Shown here one piece after another: positions 6,377 to 7,535 of a stretch of 7,535 nucleotides of DNA (within the stretch, counting starts at the first letter, position 1; the number at the start of each line of letters is the position of its first letter). Source of the DNA: an uncultured Lachnospiraceae bacterium (GTDB lineage: Bacteria; Bacillota; Clostridia; Lachnospirales; Lachnospiraceae); NCBI GenBank assembly GCA_946633495.1, contig CAMPAX010000112.1, positions 1 to 7,535 on the forward strand, written 5' to 3'. Below the pieces are notes generated by a model that saw only the letters and a program-made list of their open reading frames with translations, did no database searches and was not told where the DNA came from. Made by a program: the position numbers and the translations under genes.

Positions 6377-7535
6377 TTATTTGTTTTTCTTTCTGCGACG
6401 CATGATCAGAAGAACGAACATACCGATTGCAGAAATTGCCAGTGTGATCATCAACGGAACGATCGGCGTTGCATCGCCGGTTACCACCGTATGCGTATCA
6501 CGATCCGGTTTCTCAGGTTCCTTCACGGGGTTTTCAACAATTTCAAGGGTGTATGCATCATCGCTGCCCACCTTTACAGTCGCTGTCTCACCACCGTTTA
6601 CTACCTTGCCCGGGCCTCCCTTGGATTTCAAAGCACTCTCAAGTACCTGAACCTTCAGGGTCACCTTGCCTTCCTGTCCGGCCGGCACATTTTCGATGAT
6701 CCATGTCACTATTCCGCCTGCATTTGCAGCATCTGCCCCTTCGCAGATTCCTTCATCCGAAGCGCTGATGAACTTTACGTTCTTGTCCAGCTGATCCCTG
6801 ATGACAATATCTGCAGCTTCTTCCTTGTAGTTCTTGTAGGTGATCTCATATGTGATCTCATCCCCTACCTTCACTGTTCCAAGGACACCATTTCCTGTGT
6901 AAGGAGCAACTTCCTGCTTATGCGGCTGTTCCGGAGTTTCCTTTACGGAATTCTCCACCAGTTCCAGAACGAATACCGGATCATTTCCAACCTTTGCGGT
7001 TGTACTCGGTCCACCATTTTCGATCTTTCCGGGACCACCGTTCGATTTCAGTGCACTTGCCAAAACTTTTACGGTTACTGTTACTGTACCCTTCTGACCT
7101 GCCGGAACATTCTTCAGGTTCCAGGTTACGGTTCCGCCTTCATTTGCCGATCCGGCTCCTGTGCAGACACCGTTGTCAGAAGCACTTACAAACTCTACAT
7201 GGACATCCAGTTTATCTACGATAACGATATCTGTTGCGTCCATCTTGTAATTCGTGTAAGAGATCTCATATGTGATCTCATCGCCTACATCTACCAGGCC
7301 AAGGGAGCCGATTCCAGTGTACGGACTGATCTGTCGTTTCATCGGTTTTTCCGGTACGGGATTCTCTACCAGATCCAATGTCACTTCCGGATCATTACCA
7401 ACCTTGACGGTTGCCGTGTCACCACCGTTCACTACCTTTGCAGGTCCGTTGTTGGATTCCAGTGCACCTTCCAGTACCTTAACTGTCAGGGTTACGCTTC
7501 CGGCATTTCCTGCCGCAACATCTGCCAGTGCCCAG
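6377..7535 (-). CDS. DUF11-like repeat cell-wall surface protein, 5' end beyond window
   Basis: The frame stays open to the right edge, so only the C-terminal 385 residues are visible; a GTG at 7432-7430 is simply a valine codon in the repeat and not a likely start. The visible part holds one partial and two full copies of a roughly 137-140-residue unit. Shared segments are PYTG, VGDEITYEI, Y-x-NYK, ADIVI or TDIVI, SASD-x-G-x-C, VTW, NVPAGQ, SALKS, GGPGK and the LE-x-VEN segment. Such DUF11/isopeptide-type beta-sandwich repeats form stalks on Gram-positive surface proteins. The C-terminus has VVTGD, a hydrophobic helix of about 23 residues and RRRKKNK, which fits a non-canonical sortase signal as found in many Clostridia; the classical LPxTG is absent. 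The protein is expected to be exported and anchored to wall or membrane. It has its own terminator, so it is not in the polysaccharide operon. Ligand or partner is unknown. Confidence 0.85.
   Translation of the reverse strand, partial: WALADVAAGNAGSVTLTVKVLEGALESNNGPAKVVNGGDTATVKVGNDPEVTLDLVENPVPEKPMKRQISPYTGIGSLGLVDVGDEITYEISYTNYKMDATDIVIVDKLDVHVEFVSASDNGVCTGAGSANEGGTVTWNLKNVPAGQKGTVTVTVKVLASALKSNGGPGKIENGGPSTTAKVGNDPVFVLELVENSVKETPEQPHKQEVAPYTGNGVLGTVKVGDEITYEITYKNYKEEAADIVIRDQLDKNVKFISASDEGICEGADAANAGGIVTWIIENVPAGQEGKVTLKVQVLESALKSKGGPGKVVNGGETATVKVGSDDAYTLEIVENPVKEPEKPDRDTHTVVTGDATPIVPLMITLAISAIGMFVLLIMRRRKKNK
6380..6487 (-). other. C-terminal cell-wall sorting signal (VVTGD, helix, basic tail)
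   Basis: The order VVTGD, then a hydrophobic stretch from ATPIVPLMIT to MFVLLIM, then RRRKKNK is the tripartite layout of a sortase substrate. TGD in place of LPxTG is a variant I know from Clostridia surface and pilin-like proteins. The sortase that would read it is not in the window. Simple retention by the membrane helix is the alternative. Confidence 0.7.
6506..6916 (-). repeat. DUF11-like protein repeat, last copy
   Basis: This 137-residue unit runs from QEVAPYTG to the proline-rich linker KEPEKP. It is roughly two-thirds identical by eye to the preceding copy. At the DNA level, bases 6842-6862 are identical to 7262-7282, exactly 420 bases apart. Confidence 0.8.
6917..7333 (-). repeat. 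DUF11-like protein repeat, middle copy
   Basis: This 139-residue unit runs from QISPYTG to the linker KETPEQPHK. It has the same conserved blocks as the last copy, including a single cysteine in SDNGVC. The final third differs most, with STTAKVGND where the other copies have TATVKVG. Confidence 0.8.
7334..7535 (-). repeat. DUF11-like protein repeat, partial copy at window edge
   Basis: Only the second half of the unit is visible, from WALADVAAGNAG to the linker VPEKPMKR. It matches the other copies at ALES, the NGGDTATVKVGND block and LDLVENPV. Its linker is shorter, so the spacing to the next copy is 137 rather than 140 residues. More copies probably lie beyond the edge. Confidence 0.75.

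Noticed and set aside
7430..7432. GTG as start codon of the surface protein
   Set aside because: The frame remains open upstream to the window edge, and those residues match the corresponding part of the other repeats. This GTG is therefore an internal valine.

Overview
The window reads as part of a cell-surface and exopolysaccharide region from a Gram-positive, Clostridia-type bacterium, most likely a gut Lachnospiraceae. The grounds are a repeat-rich wall protein ending in a TGD-type sorting signal with a basic tail, strong AGGAG-like ribosome binding sites, a sigma-A-like promoter with a perfect TATAAT, and moderate base composition. This taxonomic call is inference from style. No rRNA or other marker gene is present. 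Every gene I can support is on the minus strand, so transcription runs from high to low coordinates.

At the right edge (6377-7535) lies the C-terminal part of a surface protein. It is built of about 140-residue DUF11-like repeats and ends in VVTGD, a hydrophobic helix and RRRKKNK. A GC-rich hairpin with a T-tract (6331-6361) terminates it. A near-consensus extended -10 promoter (6285-6312) then starts a new transcription unit.

That unit reads, in order: a WbuB/WcaI-like GT4 glycosyltransferase (4898-6226); a 192-base gap with inverted repeats and a weak candidate internal promoter; a WbpA-type UDP-N-acetylhexosamine 6-dehydrogenase (3380-4705); a second GT-B glycosyltransferase (2111-3238); a WlbA/WbpB-type Gfo/Idh/MocA oxidoreductase (966-2057); and a polytopic Wzy/O-antigen-ligase-like membrane protein that runs off the left edge (1-873). 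The membrane protein has no stop codon inside the window, so an ORF search that needs both ends would miss it.

Together the genes suggest synthesis of a repeat-unit polysaccharide containing an amino-sugar uronic acid. The dehydrogenase would make UDP-GlcNAcA and the oxidoreductase would oxidise its C3. In known pathways an aminotransferase and an N-acetyltransferase follow, giving UDP-2,3-diacetamido-2,3-dideoxy-uronic acid. The two glycosyltransferases would build the lipid-linked unit and the membrane protein would polymerise or ligate it. The aminotransferase, acetyltransferase, flippase and initiating transferase are not visible and are predicted to lie outside the window. I see no RNA genes, CRISPR arrays, insertion sequences or clear evidence of an undescribed system. 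The least explained parts are the leader before the dehydrogenase and the lysine-rich additions in the first glycosyltransferase.
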